Part shown: positions 8,074 to 19,328 of the stretch, one piece after another
Numbering within the stretch: position 1 is the first letter of the stretch
How the letters are laid out: every line of letters begins with the position of its first letter
NCBI GenBank assembly: GCA_002863125.1
Contig: PKEB01000023.1
Span: forward strand, 1 to 64,000
Reading direction: 5' to 3'
DNA length: 64,000 nt
DNA from: Flavobacteriales bacterium
GTDB lineage: Bacteria; Bacteroidota; Bacteroidia; Flavobacteriales_D; Sanyastnellaceae
Program-made: the position numbers and the translations under genes
The notes under the pieces: generated by a model
What the model saw: only the letters and a program-made list of their open reading frames with translations
Databases searched by the model: none
What the model was told of the DNA's origin: nothing

Positions 8074-11000
8074 ATGCGACTCAACTTGCGGATTTTCTTT
8101 TCCATTCTTTTAGTTGCCATATACTGCGGCGCTTCTGCCCAAGATGACGCATGTGCAGCCTGGGTAGAGTCACTGGCCAGCGACGTCAAAATTGCTTCTG
8201 CCGACGAATCCAAATGGATCAAAAAAACATTTGGTCCTCACCTGTGCTCAGGCAGCGTAACCGCTGGACACCGCGCGGACATTGAAGCCACCGCAGCCCT
8301 GCTAAAAGCCCAGCGCGTCACAGCGACAAAAGGGCTGTTGGATTACCTGCACGCAGCGGACTCAATCTTGCGAGCCGATACGACACGCTGGGACGCATGG
8401 CACGGGGTCATCCACAGCATGGCGTTAGACAAAAAACTCAGGAAGAGGTTGAAGCCTTTTTTGGAGCAGTCTAAGGATTTGATGTTGCACGGGATCGTTG
8501 GGAGTGGCCCGCGCCACCGATGGCAACTCACCGGTAAGCCCTGGTATTTCGAGATCATGGATTCTCGGAATTTGGTTCGCTTTGACTCCTGCAGCCTTTC
8601 CCTTGGGTTCGAAGGCGATACCATGCGGTTCGAAGGGGTCGCAGGCCAGTGGGATGTATCCGATACAGAAGGCGAAATTTCGGCTTCGCTGTTCCCATGG
8701 CTCGGCACCGTTCACGATCGGCAAACCACATTTGCTACATTGCCGCCGACTACGCTCGATTTTTCGAAAGATGATTTTCGGTTGGACAGCGTCTTGTTTC
8801 ATTCCTCCTTCTCACAGCGGCCGTTATTGGGGAAGCTGACAGGCAAGCTCGAGCCAGGAACGGAGCCGCAGAACAAGCGATACCCCGTTGTTCGCTGCAA
8901 CCAAGCCGCAGTCGTTTTAGACAGCCTGTTCGGGTGTTTGCGGTACGAGGGTGGCATGTACATCCGGGGGTCATCCCTCCGCGGCATCGGCGATATCGAC
9001 GACCCGGCTACGGTGTCATTGATGCAGTCAGATTCGACTTTCATGCAGTTTTCAGTGCTTGAGGTATCATTCACCGATCGTGGCGTGACAGCGCCGCACG
9101 CGGATTTTGAATTGTACTTCAAAGGCGATACCGTGCGGCATCCCGATTGCACGATGCGATTTGATGCGCGCAGTGAGATGATTTCGGTGACGCGGCAATT
9201 GGAAGGCATGGGGCAGCAGGCGTTTGAGGACGGCTACCACGCCTTGGAATGGGACGTCGAGGGCTTTTCTTGGAAAATAGGCCGTCCTCAAATCGAAATA
9301 GGCTATCCCTTGGTTGACAACGCGAAAGCCGGTGTGTTCAAGAGCCTCAACTATTTTGAGAAGTCCAGTTTCGATCAGCTTCAAGGCATCGACCCCATCC
9401 ACCCGGTGATTGAGTTGTACCGGTTTCATGAATCCACTGGTCTGCGCGTGTTCACCTCGTTGGATTACGCCAAGTACATCAAGTTGAGTGAAGTTCAAGC
9501 ACGGGTGGCTTTGATGAATATGGCCAACGCCGGTTACGTAGATTACAATGTGGATGAACGCCTCACCCGCCTTTCCGATAAAACGTTTCGCCACATAGGA
9601 TATGTCTCCGGCAAACGCGACCATGACATCATTCAATTCCGATCCAACCCGCGGGCTGGAAACAATGCCGAGTGGAGCTTGGCGAGCGGAGCACTCAACG
9701 TCAATGGCGTTGAGCGGTTGATTTTCAGTTCCGCGCGAGAGGTCTACATCGATCCGTCGGAAGGAGAGGTGCAAGTCTTGGAGGGTTGTGACATGGTACT
9801 GGACGGATTGGTCCACGCCGGCAACGTTAAACTCAACGGCCAGCAAATGGACTTCTCTTACGAAGCCTTTACCATCGATTTCAATACCATCGAAGCCGTA
9901 CACTTGAGCGTCAATGACCCCGAAAATTTGGACTACCGCGGACGTCCTAAGAAGATTTGGCTCAACAACAGCCTGCAAGACATCTCAGGCCAATTGGCGA
10001 TTGACCGGCCCTTCAATCGTTCGGGAAAAGACGCCGACCGCTATCCATCGTACCCTGAATTCACAAGCAAGGAAACGAGTTTTGTTTACTATGATCGGCC
10101 CGACTTGTACGGCGGCGCATATAAAAGGAGCGATTTCTACTACGCGGTTGAGCCGTTTCAATTGTCCGGCCTCGACAACCTGACCGCGTCCAACTTCCAA
10201 CTCGAGGGGACGTTGGTTTCGGCGGGGATTGTTGCCGACATCAATCAGCCATTGGTGGTGATGGATGACTTCTACATGGGGTTGACTTCCATTACTCCCC
10301 CGGATGGATCGGCGCTTTACAACGGCAATGCGCGATTCACCTCCGCATTGTCGTTGGATGGCTCCGGCTTGAACGGTGCCGGTGAAATCGACTTTTTGAC
10401 GGCGCACGTAGAAGGGAGCGCATTGGTTTTCCTGCCAGACAGCATCATTGGCCCCGTAACGGCCTTTGACAACAATCCGTCCTCGGAGGCGGACGTTCCC
10501 GACGCGATCACAACCGAGGGGTTCGTTCACTTTGACCCAGGCGCAGAGGTGCTCGAGGTGACCACCAGGGTAAAGCCGGTTGAACTGTACAATGGGGAAG
10601 GAGAACTTTCGGGCACGTTGGCTATCGACGCGACTGGGCTGAACGGAATGGGGTATCTGGACCTGGCCAAGGCTGGCTTGGAAGCACGCGATTTTTCATT
10701 CCAATACACGAAGGCGACAACCGCCCACGCGTCCTTTGAACTCTACGGACGGCACGCTTCATTGTCTGCCTTTGAGACCGATGATGTCCAAGGCGAACTG
10801 GATTTTGAGGAGCGAACCGGTGAGTTTATCCCCAATTCCGGGGAGACAGCCATCGAATTGCCCATCCAACAGTACCTCTGTTACATGGATCGCTTCCGCT
10901 GGTTCATGGATGACGATGAGATTGATTTGATCTCGGAGCGGGATGTTGACGCCTTGCCATTCAATTTCAGCGAGAACAGAACCCTGTCCAATTTCATTTC

Positions 11001-12519
11001 AATCGAGCCGAATCAAGACTCGCTTCACTTTTTGAGTACGCATGCTACGTATTTGGTGGGAGAGGATGTACTTCAGTGCAAAGGCGTTAAAGAAATCGCC
11101 GTCGCCGACTCGCGCGTATTCCCTGACAGTGGATTGGTCACCGTCCGACGGGATGCGGACATGGATGAATTGCAAAACGCACGGCTCATTTCCAATGCAA
11201 CAACGCAATACCATTTGGTCGAAAAGGCATTCCTCAAGATCCACGGACGCTATGCATTTCAGGGCGCTGGCGAATACCAATACCGTGGAACAGACAAGAC
11301 CATCCAAACCTTGATTTTGGATGAAATCGGGGTAAATGAGTCCATTGAGACGTACGGAATTGGAAGTGTTAATGCACGCGATAATTTCATGCTCGACCCG
11401 AATTTCCAATTCGCAGGGGACTTCACAATGATGGCCAGCGACGCATTTCTCATCTTCAATGGCGGCGCTCGAATGACCCAGACGTGTCGGCAATTTCAAC
11501 CCGCGTGGATTCAGTTTGAAGCACCCATTGACCCCTCAGCAGTTGCCATTCCCATTCCAGAACAGCCCTTGGATGTCGATGGCGACCTCTTGGCGTGTGG
11601 CATGATGTTCTCGCGTCGCGCTCCGTTTACCCTGTATCCTTCATTCTTGGATCCGTTGGCTGATGAATCCGAGCAGCCAGTGCTCATTCCAGAAGGAGCC
11701 TTGCGGTTCAAAGACGGCGATTACATCATCTCCTCGGCAGCCGCATTTGAAGATGATTCTCGTCCGGGCAACCGCATTGTTCTCGATGCCGCATTGTGCC
11801 AACTTTCCGGTTCGGGTTCGATGAATCTACCATTGGATTTTGGGCTGGTCGACGACAAGATGGTGGGTAGCTTTGACATTGACCCGCGGGGGAATTACCA
11901 CTTCAAGGGTACCGTTCTGTTGAGTTACTACTTCCATCCAGATCTGTTTGAACGGATGGCATTGCAGATTCCTTCATGGCAGTCGAGCGAGCCCTTGGAC
12001 ATTGCGTCCACGAACTACGAGCAGGCGCTGCGCACTTGGATTGGAGACGAGGATAGTCAAAAACTCATCAACGACTTGGCCATGACGGGAAAATTGAAGA
12101 ATGTCCCGAAATTGTTGCAACGGGGGGTGGTCCTGACCGATGTCGATTTGGTGTGGGACGACCCTGAAGAAGCGTGGATTTCGACGAGCGAATTCGGATT
12201 GGTTTCCTTGGGTAAGGAAGCGCTGTTCATGCACATTCCTGGTAAATTGGAACTTAAACGAAGCCGAAGCGGTGACGCGTTCACCTTGTATTTCCATGGT
12301 GACGAGGAGAATTGGTACTACCACGATTTCAAACTGGATGGCAAAAAAGGCCGGATGAACATCACCACAAGTGACATGACCTTCTATGAGGAACTGGCAG
12401 ATTTGAAGGCGAGCAAGAAAGAGGAAACCACCAAAGATGGCCAAAGTTTCTTCTTTCAATACATGGCTTCGCGTCGAAGAAGGGATAACTTGGTAGATTC
12501 CTACCGTGACTTCGATTGA
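8074..12519 (+). CDS. Very large exported protein of unknown function (1481 aa)
   Basis: An uncharacterised protein with a clear signal peptide ([18 protein letters not shown] then GASAQ). The frame is open from 7996 inside prmA, but the ATG at 8074 provides the signal sequence. No domain is recognised with certainty. The body is beta-rich with many short aromatic/acidic strands and few predicted helices, and two similar ~90-residue units lie near residues 720-890, each with a LYNG motif followed by GLNGxG. There is no T9SS sorting domain: the end is basic and acidic (ASRRRR then DSYRDFD), so it is more likely periplasmic or outer-membrane associated. Large beta-rich proteins of this length exist in other Flavobacteriales, but I cannot name a function. 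The fadH-like gene is translationally coupled to its stop by a TTGA overlap. Confidence 0.8.
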   Translation: MRLNLRIFFSILLVAIYCGASAQDDACAAWVESLASDVKIASADESKWIKKTFGPHLCSGSVTAGHRADIEATAALLKAQRVTATKGLLDYLHAADSILRADTTRWDAWHGVIHSMALDKKLRKRLKPFLEQSKDLMLHGIVGSGPRHRWQLTGKPWYFEIMDSRNLVRFDSCSLSLGFEGDTMRFEGVAGQWDVSDTEGEISASLFPWLGTVHDRQTTFATLPPTTLDFSKDDFRLDSVLFHSSFSQRPLLGKLTGKLEPGTEPQNKRYPVVRCNQAAVVLDSLFGCLRYEGGMYIRGSSLRGIGDIDDPATVSLMQSDSTFMQFSVLEVSFTDRGVTAPHADFELYFKGDTVRHPDCTMRFDARSEMISVTRQLEGMGQQAFEDGYHALEWDVEGFSWKIGRPQIEIGYPLVDNAKAGVFKSLNYFEKSSFDQLQGIDPIHPVIELYRFHESTGLRVFTSLDYAKYIKLSEVQARVALMNMANAGYVDYNVDERLTRLSDKTFRHIGYVSGKRDHDIIQFRSNPRAGNNAEWSLASGALNVNGVERLIFSSAREVYIDPSEGEVQVLEGCDMVLDGLVHAGNVKLNGQQMDFSYEAFTIDFNTIEAVHLSVNDPENLDYRGRPKKIWLNNSLQDISGQLAIDRPFNRSGKDADRYPSYPEFTSKETSFVYYDRPDLYGGAYKRSDFYYAVEPFQLSGLDNLTASNFQLEGTLVSAGIVADINQPLVVMDDFYMGLTSITPPDGSALYNGNARFTSALSLDGSGLNGAGEIDFLTAHVEGSALVFLPDSIIGPVTAFDNNPSSEADVPDAITTEGFVHFDPGAEVLEVTTRVKPVELYNGEGELSGTLAIDATGLNGMGYLDLAKAGLEARDFSFQYTKATTAHASFELYGRHASLSAFETDDVQGELDFEERTGEFIPNSGETAIELPIQQYLCYMDRFRWFMDDDEIDLISERDVDALPFNFSENRTLSNFISIEPNQDSLHFLSTHATYLVGEDVLQCKGVKEIAVADSRVFPDSGLVTVRRDADMDELQNARLISNATTQYHLVEKAFLKIHGRYAFQGAGEYQYRGTDKTIQTLILDEIGVNESIETYGIGSVNARDNFMLDPNFQFAGDFTMMASDAFLIFNGGARMTQTCRQFQPAWIQFEAPIDPSAVAIPIPEQPLDVDGDLLACGMMFSRRAPFTLYPSFLDPLADESEQPVLIPEGALRFKDGDYIISSAAAFEDDSRPGNRIVLDAALCQLSGSGSMNLPLDFGLVDDKMVGSFDIDPRGNYHFKGTVLLSYYFHPDLFERMALQIPSWQSSEPLDIASTNYEQALRTWIGDEDSQKLINDLAMTGKLKNVPKLLQRGVVLTDVDLVWDDPEEAWISTSEFGLVSLGKEALFMHIPGKLELKRSRSGDAFTLYFHGDEENWYYHDFKLDGKKGRMNITTSDMTFYEELADLKASKKEETTKDGQSFFFQYMASRRRRDNLVDSYRDFD

Positions 12520-14531
12520 GTCAGCATCCCACATACCCTCGTTTGTTTTCTCCACTGCAAGTGGCGCACCTTACGTTGCCCAACCGCATCATCATGGGAA
12601 GCATGCACTTGGGCCTGGAAGAGGAATCCGATGGGTTCAGCAAGCTGGCAACGTTTTATGCCGAACGGGCCCGTGGTGGTGCCGGGCTTATCGTTACCGG
12701 TGGGATCAGCCCCAATCGTCGAGGTGTATTAGGGCCGAATGGCGCGCGAATGCAAAGCATGCGGCACGCGAAAAAACACCAAGTCATCACGGAAGCAGTG
12801 CATCGGGAAGGCGGACGCATCCTCATGCAAATTTTGCACGGTGGGCGGTACAGCTACCATCCTTTCAACGTTGCGCCAAGCGCCTTGAAAGCGCCCATCA
12901 ACCGCTTCAAGCCACGCGCGCTTTCAGAAAGAGGGGTCGAGCGAACAATTAAAGATTTTGTGCATTCTGCACACCTCGCAAAAGCCGCAGGGTACGATGG
13001 CGTAGAGATCATGGGCTCTGAAGGGTACCTGATCAATCAATTCCTCGTGTCCTCGACCAACCATCGAAAAGACAGGTACGGCGGAAGCTTTGAAAATCGA
13101 ATGCGTTTTCCTGTTGAGATCATTCGGCGCATCCGTGAACGCATGGGAGATGATTTCGTCATCATGTACCGGCTGAGCATGTTGGATTTGGTTGCGGATG
13201 GAAGCAGTTGGGACGAAGTAATTCAAATGGCCCGGGCCATTGAGGAGGCCGGTGCGAGCATCATCAATACGGGCATCGGTTGGCACGAAGCCCGTGTCCC
13301 CACCATTGCGACCTTGGTACCCCGCGGTGGATTCACCTTCGTGACTAAGCGGTTGATGGGGTCTGTCTCCATTCCATTGGTTACAACCAACCGCTTGAAT
13401 ATGCCCGGTGTGTGCGAAGAAGCGCTGGAGCAGGGATGTGCGGACTTGATTTCAATGGCGCGGCCGTTCCTCGCTGATCCCGACTTGGTCATCAAAGCCA
13501 AGACCAACCGAACCGATGAAATCAACACGTGCATCGGCTGCAATCAGGCCTGCCTTGATCAAATTTTCAAACAGCAAATCGCATCGTGCTTGGTCAATCC
13601 ACGGGCCGCACACGAAGGCGAGTGGCCGCTGGACGCGCGTACATCAGATCCCCGTCGGATCGCTGTTGTCGGCGCCGGACCCGCAGGGTTGAGTGCAGCA
13701 ACCGAATTGGCCAGAACCGGTCATGCCGTCACCCTCTACGAAAAGAGCCATCAAATAGGAGGGCAATTCAACATGGCCAAGCGAATTCCCGGCAAGGAGG
13801 AGTTCAATGAAACCTTGCGGTATTTCAACAGGCAATTGGAGCTCCTCGGCGTTGCAGTCCAACTAAACACCGACGTTCAAGCAGGCGAGTTGCTCGCGTA
13901 CGATGAAGTGGTGTTGGCGACGGGCGTGAAACCGCGGGCTTGGAATGTGTCCGGTGCAGGTGAGGATGCGCGGGTTGTGAGCTACATCGATGTACTCAAA
14001 GGTGATGTAGAGCTAGGCGATACCATTGCCATCATTGGCGCAGGCGGTATCGGTTTTGATGTGGCTGAATTCCTCGTTCACGATGGTCGCCATGACTTTT
14101 ACGAAACGTGGGGCATCGACAAGGAATTGAGAGAGCGTGGGGGCTTGAATGCACCGGCTGACGTGACCTCAGAGCGCACCGTTCACATGCTGCAACGGTC
14201 TGCGAAGAAAATGGGTGGTGGACTCGGTAAGACAACGGGTTGGATTCACCGCATGGGACTGAAAAAGGCGGGCGTACAGATGCACACGGGTGTCGCTTAC
14301 CAATCGCTGTCACCGGATGGCCTGCGGTACACTCAGGACGGAGAAGAACACACCTTGGCTGCCGATCATTTTGTGGTCTGTGCAGGTCAAGAGCCCTTTC
14401 ACCCGCTTGCAGAAGACCTCAAGGTGATGGGCAAACCCGCTCACCTCATTGGCGGCGCGTTGAATGCGTCAAAGCTCGATGCGCAACGCGCCATCAAAGA
14501 GGGCCTCGAACTGGCCTATGCCCTGCGCTAA
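12516..14531 (+). CDS. Old Yellow Enzyme family oxidoreductase, 2,4-dienoyl-CoA reductase-like
   Basis: 671-residue flavoenzyme with the FadH architecture: an N-terminal FMN-binding TIM barrel ([16 protein letters not shown] at the start, [13 protein letters not shown]), a [4Fe-4S] cluster site [11 protein letters not shown] with a fourth Cys 12 residues on (~335-355), and a C-terminal FAD/NAD(P)H domain with [15 protein letters not shown] (~383) and [14 protein letters not shown] (~507). FadH reduces 2,4-dienoyl-CoA in unsaturated fatty acid oxidation; related enzymes act on other enones. The start is a TTG overlapping the previous stop (TTGA); it is preferred because the family conserves the residues just after it and no ATG precedes the first conserved block. 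Stop codons overlap with plsC. Confidence 0.88.
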   Translation: MSQHPTYPRLFSPLQVAHLTLPNRIIMGSMHLGLEEESDGFSKLATFYAERARGGAGLIVTGGISPNRRGVLGPNGARMQSMRHAKKHQVITEAVHREGGRILMQILHGGRYSYHPFNVAPSALKAPINRFKPRALSERGVERTIKDFVHSAHLAKAAGYDGVEIMGSEGYLINQFLVSSTNHRKDRYGGSFENRMRFPVEIIRRIRERMGDDFVIMYRLSMLDLVADGSSWDEVIQMARAIEEAGASIINTGIGWHEARVPTIATLVPRGGFTFVTKRLMGSVSIPLVTTNRLNMPGVCEEALEQGCADLISMARPFLADPDLVIKAKTNRTDEINTCIGCNQACLDQIFKQQIASCLVNPRAAHEGEWPLDARTSDPRRIAVVGAGPAGLSAATELARTGHAVTLYEKSHQIGGQFNMAKRIPGKEEFNETLRYFNRQLELLGVAVQLNTDVQAGELLAYDEVVLATGVKPRAWNVSGAGEDARVVSYIDVLKGDVELGDTIAIIGAGGIGFDVAEFLVHDGRHDFYETWGIDKELRERGGLNAPADVTSERTVHMLQRSAKKMGGGLGKTTGWIHRMGLKKAGVQMHTGVAYQSLSPDGLRYTQDGEEHTLAADHFVVCAGQEPFHPLAEDLKVMGKPAHLIGGALNASKLDAQRAIKEGLELAYALR

Positions 14532-15292
14532 TCTGGCGTCGCAATGTTGGTTGCATGCCATGCCTGCATGCGTTCCACAGCTTCTTGCCCTTCCTTCACA
14601 AACGCCTGCAACGCATGCGGATCATCCGCAGTCGGTGGCGTTATTGGCTTGCCAAACCGCACATGGACGGGGTTCTTTCGCATCAGAAGCCCGCCTTTGG
14701 GAAGCGCCGTGCGGGTGCCGTAAATGTGCAACGGAATGATTACGGCTTGGGACTTTGCGGCCAAGTGAAAAGCGCCTTTTTTGAAAGGCAACATCGTTCC
14801 GTCTTTTGAGCGTGTGCCTTCCGGGTATACAATGACCGAGATGCCGCGTTTCAAGGTTGAAACTAGCCGGTCCACTGATTGCTTGGCTGCTGTTGGATTC
14901 GAGCGGTCAATGAATACGGTTCCAACCCGCTCGTTGAGCAATCCGAGAATCGGCACCTTGCGCACGCTCGCTTTGGCCAGGTAAACAATGGGATGGGGGA
15001 TGGCTGCAGCCGAAGCATTGATGTCCAATTGGCTTCGGTGATTGGCAATAAAAATGGCTTGGCTTGGCCATTGGTCAAATGCTGCTTCGCTTGATTCAAA
15101 CGTGACATTAACTTCGGGATTTCCAACAATGCGAAGCATGTTCTTACTCCACATATTGCTTCCAATCGTCGTTAGTACATAGGTTGCAGCAGACGGCTTG
15201 ATGAGAATGGTCACCAATGCATAGGAGCAACACACCGTGGACCAGAGCAACCCCAGCAACGTGCGGAAGCAAGATGCAATGAACCTAAGCAT
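14528..15292 (-). CDS. 1-acyl-sn-glycerol-3-phosphate acyltransferase (PlsC family)
   Basis: 254-residue membrane acyltransferase that makes phosphatidic acid from lysophosphatidate. An N-terminal hydrophobic region (about residues 1-45) precedes the HX4D motif in IANHRSQLD (~83), the FIDRSN segment (~128) and the acceptor-binding [10 protein letters not shown] (~157). Its start overlaps the 3' end of the pseudouridine synthase by 8 bases, so the two are cotranscribed, and its stop overlaps the fadH-like stop by 4 bases on the other strand. Confidence 0.9.
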   Translation of the reverse strand: MLRFIASCFRTLLGLLWSTVCCSYALVTILIKPSAATYVLTTIGSNMWSKNMLRIVGNPEVNVTFESSEAAFDQWPSQAIFIANHRSQLDINASAAAIPHPIVYLAKASVRKVPILGLLNERVGTVFIDRSNPTAAKQSVDRLVSTLKRGISVIVYPEGTRSKDGTMLPFKKGAFHLAAKSQAVIIPLHIYGTRTALPKGGLLMRKNPVHVRFGKPITPPTADDPHALQAFVKEGQEAVERMQAWHATNIATPD

Positions 15293-15881
15293 GGATAGAA
15301 CGTTGGGCGTCTTTGGTTTGATCGGGGTTCAATTCCTGGCATTCGCCAGGGTTGAGCTCCAATGTTTCCAAGGTAAGGGAACCGATGCCAACCCGGACAA
15401 TGCGCAAGGTGGGAAATCCGATGGCTGCAGTCATTTTGCGAATCTGTCGATTTTTGCCTTCCGTCAGTTCGACTTCGAGCCAAGCCGTTGGCACGGTCAG
15501 TCGCTTGCGAATCGGCGGCGTCCGCTCCGGCAGTTCAGGTTCGGGCATCACCCTGACGCGAGCGGGTTTCGTGAGGACGTCTTTCTTCCGAATACGGAGC
15601 CGCATAGGGTGCCGCATGGGGTCAATGGACGATTCTGTTGGCTGACCCTCGACTTGAACCCAGTACGTTTTGCTGTGGCCTTCCGCGGGGTCGGTCAGGC
15701 GTTGTTTGAGCGCGTTATCCGCCGTTAGCAGAAGCAATCCTTCTGAATCGCGATCGAGCCTTCCTGCCGGCCAAACGGTAGGCGGAACCCCCAATTTCAA
15801 ACTCGATAATCCCGGGTGTCCGTCCTCAGATGTGAATTGACTGAGCACCCCGTAGGGTTTGTATACAGCGAACGTACGCAT
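15285..15881 (-). CDS. RluE/RsuA-family rRNA pseudouridine synthase
   Basis: 198-residue pseudouridine synthase without an S4 domain, starting directly in the catalytic domain (MRTFAVYKPYGVLSQF). The catalytic motif AGRLDRDSEGLLLLT (~37-50) contains the essential Asp, and TEGKNRQIRKM with the following GFPTLRIVRVGI (~150-175) is typical of the RsuA branch. Length and lack of S4 match RluE, which modifies 23S rRNA. First gene of a two-gene unit with plsC; three bases separate it from the TolB-like gene's stop upstream. Confidence 0.85.
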   Translation of the reverse strand: MRTFAVYKPYGVLSQFTSEDGHPGLSSLKLGVPPTVWPAGRLDRDSEGLLLLTADNALKQRLTDPAEGHSKTYWVQVEGQPTESSIDPMRHPMRLRIRKKDVLTKPARVRVMPEPELPERTPPIRKRLTVPTAWLEVELTEGKNRQIRKMTAAIGFPTLRIVRVGIGSLTLETLELNPGECQELNPDQTKDAQRSIHA

Positions 15882-15884
15882 GCA

Positions 15885-16982
15885 TTATTCCACCCAATCG
15901 GCGACAAACACGTTGGTGTTGCGCGTACGGCCGTTGTTTCGGTTGGATGAAAAGGCGATGCACTTCCCATCGGGCGAGAACATGGGAAATGAATCAAATG
16001 CATTGTCGAAAGTGACCTGCGTGAGTCCCGTCCCGTCTGTATTCATCATGAAAATGTTGAATGGAAACGCTGCCGTTTTGTGATTGCTTGAAAACAACAC
16101 GCGGTCCCCATCGGGGTGGAAGTAGGGGGCCCAATTGGCTCCACCTAAATCGGTCAACTGCCGCGCATCCGTACCATCAGCGTTGGCGATGAACAGCTCC
16201 ATGGCCGTGGGTTCTACCAATCCTTTGGCGAGTAATTCTGTGTAGTGGGCGACTTCATCGTCTGTTTTGGGTCGGCTGGCACGCCAAATCAATTGGCTGC
16301 CGTCCGGTGAGAAAAACGCTCCGCCGTCATACCCCAACTCGTTGGTTACTTGGACCACGTCACTGCCATCCAACGCGCAGGTGTACAATTCCAAGTCACC
16401 GCTGCGGGTGCTCGTGAATACCATGCGATCGCCTGTGGGGCTTACGGTAGCCTCCGCATCGTAACCAGGCTCGAAAGTCAACTGGGCAATGGGATTGCCT
16501 TCTAAATCATAAGTAAACACATCGTAGCCCTCGTAGATGGGCCAAACATACTCGCCCTTCGGCCCACGTGGTGGAACCTCGGGACACAGGGTGTCCGCCA
16601 AGTGTGTTGAGGCGAACACCACGGTCGTATCGCCCGGAAGGAAATAAGCGCACGTCGTCCTTCCTTGACCGTTGGAAATCTGATTGAGGCCCTCTGCCTT
16701 TTTCGTTGCGTCTGCGGCCAAATCCATCCAAAAGATTTGATCACAGCCCGTGCCCCATGCCGGATTATTGGCTTGGAAAACGAGTTTCTCGCTATCAAAT
16801 GACCAATATGCCTCTGCATTATCGCCGCCAAACGTCAATTGCCGAACGTTTCTGAGGTTTGCTTCTGCGTCGTAGCGCAGGGTGTCAGTATCTGAAGGGG
16901 CAGGAACCTCCGCAACTGGGGTGCCACAGGCAGTCATCAGCGCCAACCCGAAAAACATAAAACCGGTGAAGTGGTTATTCAT
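15885..16982 (-). CDS. TolB-like WD40/PD40 beta-propeller lipoprotein
   Basis: 365-residue lipoprotein with a signal ending LALMTAC (Cys ~20). I use the ATG at 16982; two codons further out there is only a TTG. The mature protein is built from repeated PD40 blades, each with a pattern like FSPDGxxIxFxSxR (for example FFSPDGSQLIWRASR, FHPDGDRVLFSSN and MFSPDGKCIAFSSN). TolB-type propellers bind partner proteins in the periplasm; the partner is unknown. Divergent from the M28 peptidase with only 44 bases between starts, so the two envelope lipoproteins probably share a control region. Confidence 0.85.
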   Translation of the reverse strand: MNNHFTGFMFFGLALMTACGTPVAEVPAPSDTDTLRYDAEANLRNVRQLTFGGDNAEAYWSFDSEKLVFQANNPAWGTGCDQIFWMDLAADATKKAEGLNQISNGQGRTTCAYFLPGDTTVVFASTHLADTLCPEVPPRGPKGEYVWPIYEGYDVFTYDLEGNPIAQLTFEPGYDAEATVSPTGDRMVFTSTRSGDLELYTCALDGSDVVQVTNELGYDGGAFFSPDGSQLIWRASRPKTDDEVAHYTELLAKGLVEPTAMELFIANADGTDARQLTDLGGANWAPYFHPDGDRVLFSSNHKTAAFPFNIFMMNTDGTGLTQVTFDNAFDSFPMFSPDGKCIAFSSNRNNGRTRNTNVFVADWVE

Positions 16983-17026
16983 GTGCAATGTCGAATTTTG
17001 CGCGAAAATACCCTCAACACGGCTGG

Positions 17027-18298
17027 ATGAAAATCAAATGTCAAGAAACTGTACTGTATGCCCTTGTTTTGGTCGCTTCAGCCAGCTTCATCGGATGCGG
17101 AACTGAACCTTTGGGTTCAACTGATTACGTTGAGCGCATTGTCTACGCACTCACCGACAGCACTTTTGAAGGCCGAGAAACCGGCACGCCGGGTGAGGGC
17201 CTAGCGAGCGCATGGCTCGACTCAAAATTTGGTGCACTGGGCCTCCAAGCGAAAGGGGATTCCGCATCTCGTCAAACGTTCCGGTACAAACCACATCCAC
17301 CCATGCAAGTCCACGGGGAGGGTGAAGAGACGCACATGGGCATGGCCTTGGTGACGGAAATCGTTGGTGAGAATGTCCTGTATAGCTTGGAAACGGCAGA
17401 TACGCCATTCTGGGGAATCGTTGGGGCCCACTATGACCACTTGGGGTACGGAGATGAGAATTCTTTGTTCCGAGGCGAACCCGCCATCCACTGCGGTGCT
17501 GACGACAATGCATCGGGCGTGGCAGGGATGTTGGAATTGGCGAAGCGTTTTGATTCGAAATCATCCGGACACTCCGTGCTTTTTGCAGCATTTTCTGGAG
17601 AAGAAAAGGGGTTGTGGGGGTCCAATCAGTTTTGCGAGACCCCCACGATCAACCTCGATTCTGTGCGCTACATGATCAATTTTGACATGGTCGGGAGGTT
17701 GCGAGGAGATACGCTTGCTGTATACGGCACCGGTACGTCACCGGGCTGGATGGAACTTCTGGAGTCTTGCAATGAAGACAGCCTCATATTGGTGCCAAGT
17801 GAGAGCGGTGTAGGCCCCAGTGACCATACGAGCTTTTACCTTGAAGACATCCCCGTGCTGCACTTCTTCACTGGGCAGCACCCGGACTACCACAAGCCCA
17901 GCGATTCGCCTGACAAAATCAACTACGACGGCATTGTGCGAATTGTGGACTTTGTGGAACGGGTAATCCGCAGACTGAATGCAGAAGCTGAATGGGAATT
18001 CACCCCAACCAAAGACCAAGACGAAGACAGTACGCCGCGGTTCAAAGTCACGTTGGGGGTCATTCCCGACTATTTGTTTGACGGTGAAGGCATGCGCATA
18101 GATGGCGTCTCGGAAGGTCGCCCCGCTCAATTGGCGGGGTTGGAGCGCGGAGATGTGGTACTGTCAATTGATACGGTGCAGGTCACGGACATGATGACGT
18201 ATATGGGGGCCTTGAGTCTATTTGAGGCAGGGCAGACATCGGAAGTAGTGGTCTCGCGCAAAGGCGCAACTCAAGCATTCACCGTAACTTGGGACTAA
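17027..18298 (+). CDS. M28 family zinc aminopeptidase lipoprotein with C-terminal PDZ domain
   Basis: 423-residue lipoprotein (signal ending SFIGC) predicted to be a periplasmic metallopeptidase. The two-zinc M28 ligands are recognisable in order: His/Asp in GAHYDHLG (~145), Asp in CGADDNASGVAGMLEL (~165), Glu pair in FSGEEKGLWGS (~193), Asp in INFDMVGRL, and His in FTGQHPDYHKPSD (~287). A PDZ domain occupies about residues 340-423 (GVSEGRPAQLAGLERGD), which usually regulates or targets the peptidase. The ATG at 17027 is chosen because it gives the lipoprotein signal; the frame is open from 16988. Followed at once by the RNase P RNA gene. Confidence 0.9.
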   Translation: MKIKCQETVLYALVLVASASFIGCGTEPLGSTDYVERIVYALTDSTFEGRETGTPGEGLASAWLDSKFGALGLQAKGDSASRQTFRYKPHPPMQVHGEGEETHMGMALVTEIVGENVLYSLETADTPFWGIVGAHYDHLGYGDENSLFRGEPAIHCGADDNASGVAGMLELAKRFDSKSSGHSVLFAAFSGEEKGLWGSNQFCETPTINLDSVRYMINFDMVGRLRGDTLAVYGTGTSPGWMELLESCNEDSLILVPSESGVGPSDHTSFYLEDIPVLHFFTGQHPDYHKPSDSPDKINYDGIVRIVDFVERVIRRLNAEAEWEFTPTKDQDEDSTPRFKVTLGVIPDYLFDGEGMRIDGVSEGRPAQLAGLERGDVVLSIDTVQVTDMMTYMGALSLFEAGQTSEVVVSRKGATQAFTVTWD

Positions 18299-18303
18299 TA
18301 AAA

Positions 18304-18645
18304 CGACACAATCATGTGAATTCACCGCTCTTTTTGGAGAGGAAAGTCCAGGCAACAAAGAGCACCGCACTTCTCAAAAGGAAGGGGCCATGCAGAAATG
18401 TATGGCAACAGAAAGTGCTGTAGAAATTCAAACCGCCGATGGTCTTCGGACACAGGTAAGGGTGAAAAGGTGAGGTAAGAGCTCACCAGTTCCGGAGTGA
18501 TCTGGAAGCTTGGGTAAACCTTGCGGGTTGCAAGACCACGTACACTAATGCTTGAGGGCTGCTCGCCCGAGTTAGGGGGTAGGTTGCTCAGATAAATGGT
18601 GAATCGCCTCGGCGAACAGAACCTGGCTTACGTCATGCTTGTGTT
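18304..18645 (+). ncRNA. rnpB: RNase P RNA (class A)
   Basis: The catalytic RNA of RNase P, which matures tRNA 5' ends. The conserved core is unmistakable: GAGGAAAGTCCAGGC (P4 5' half, ~18339-18353), ACAGAAAGTGCTGTAGAAA, the GGTAAGGGTGAAAAGGTG region, and near the 3' end ATAAATGG with GAACAGAACCTGGCTTAC (P4 3' half). The ends are set by pairing ACACAAtCATG near 18306 with CATGcTTGTGT near 18634 as helix P1, with one mismatch. It lies directly after the M28 gene and before a strong terminator; a separate promoter is not clear. Confidence 0.95.
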
Positions 18646-18650
18646 ATTAG

Positions 18651-18676
18651 AGGGCCTTTCTGGGGCCCTTTTTTCA
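18651..18676 (+). terminator. Rho-independent terminator after rnpB
   Basis: AGGGCC and GGCCCT form the stem around a short loop, followed by a run of T, immediately after the 3' end of RNase P RNA. Confidence 0.85.
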
Positions 18677-18723
18677 TTCCGTGTGGAATTGCCCCTGTTT
18701 TTTCAGTTTTTTATCGCAACTAT

Positions 18724-18731
18724 TACTTTCG
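18724..18731 (+). promoter_or_regulatory. Candidate -7 element for the HTH protein gene
   Basis: TACTTTCG resembles the Bacteroidota -7 consensus TAnnTTTG with one mismatch. It lies after the rnpB terminator and 31 bases before the next start codon. Confidence 0.4.
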
Positions 18732-18762
18732 TAATGCTGCTTATCTGCCTAACTAACACATC

Positions 18763-19308
18763 ATGGAATTGAACGCCAGAGAGGTCAAAGACATACTGTC
18801 ATTCTACCAGGAAGAAAAACTACACTTAAATGCAAAACTGAAGCATGTTGATGCGATGTTGCGCAAGCTGCAAGGAAACAACGTAGATAGTGAATCCGTT
18901 GTCTTGCTAACACGAACGGGTACCAAGGCTAAAAAGCGCGGTCCTAAAAGTGTTTGGGGCAAATTCATCTTGGAACAGTTGGCCAAGGCCCACCGCCCAA
19001 TGACCTATAAAGAACTCATGGACATCGCCATGGAGACCCATGGTTACGACAAATCCAAGTTTTCAAATGTTCGAGCGAGCATTCTGAATAGCGCATTTCG
19101 ACTTCGGGCGATTGCGGGCAAGGTGACGACCATAGGCGAGCTTGGAAAGAAGGAAAAATTCCTTGTGTCTACAACGTGGTTGAACCAAAAGGGACAATTA
19201 CCCAAGGCGCACATAAAATGGTTGAAAGAGACGATGAACTTCACACCTGAACGCGTGGACATGAGCTCCATTCCTGTGGCGAAGTACGAGGAAGATTTAG
19301 TCGGTTGA
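18763..19308 (+). CDS. Coiled-coil plus HARE-HTH-like protein (181 aa)
   Basis: A small soluble, basic protein. Residues 1-45 form a likely coiled coil; residues 48-60 are a flexible basic stretch ending TKAKKRGPKS, which resembles an AT-hook; residues 62-145 look like a winged helix of the HARE-HTH kind (KFILEQLAKA then RPMTYKELMDIAM, followed by a region with NVRASILNSAFRLRAI). Those features suggest DNA binding, but no family is assigned with certainty. It is monocistronic, with a terminator 20 bases after the stop. Confidence 0.7.
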   Translation: MELNAREVKDILSFYQEEKLHLNAKLKHVDAMLRKLQGNNVDSESVVLLTRTGTKAKKRGPKSVWGKFILEQLAKAHRPMTYKELMDIAMETHGYDKSKFSNVRASILNSAFRLRAIAGKVTTIGELGKKEKFLVSTTWLNQKGQLPKAHIKWLKETMNFTPERVDMSSIPVAKYEEDLVG

Positions 19309-19328
19309 TGAGATGAAGACAGAAGAAT

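Noticed and set aside
9067-9978. A 303-codon antisense ORF within the giant exported protein gene
   Set aside because: The plus-strand frame is continuous over 4.4 kb with a signal peptide; the antisense translation has no recognisable features or start context.
18285-18292. TAACTTGG as a promoter box for rnpB inside the M28 gene
   Set aside because: It departs from the -7 consensus and has no clear -33 partner; read-through from the M28 gene is as likely.
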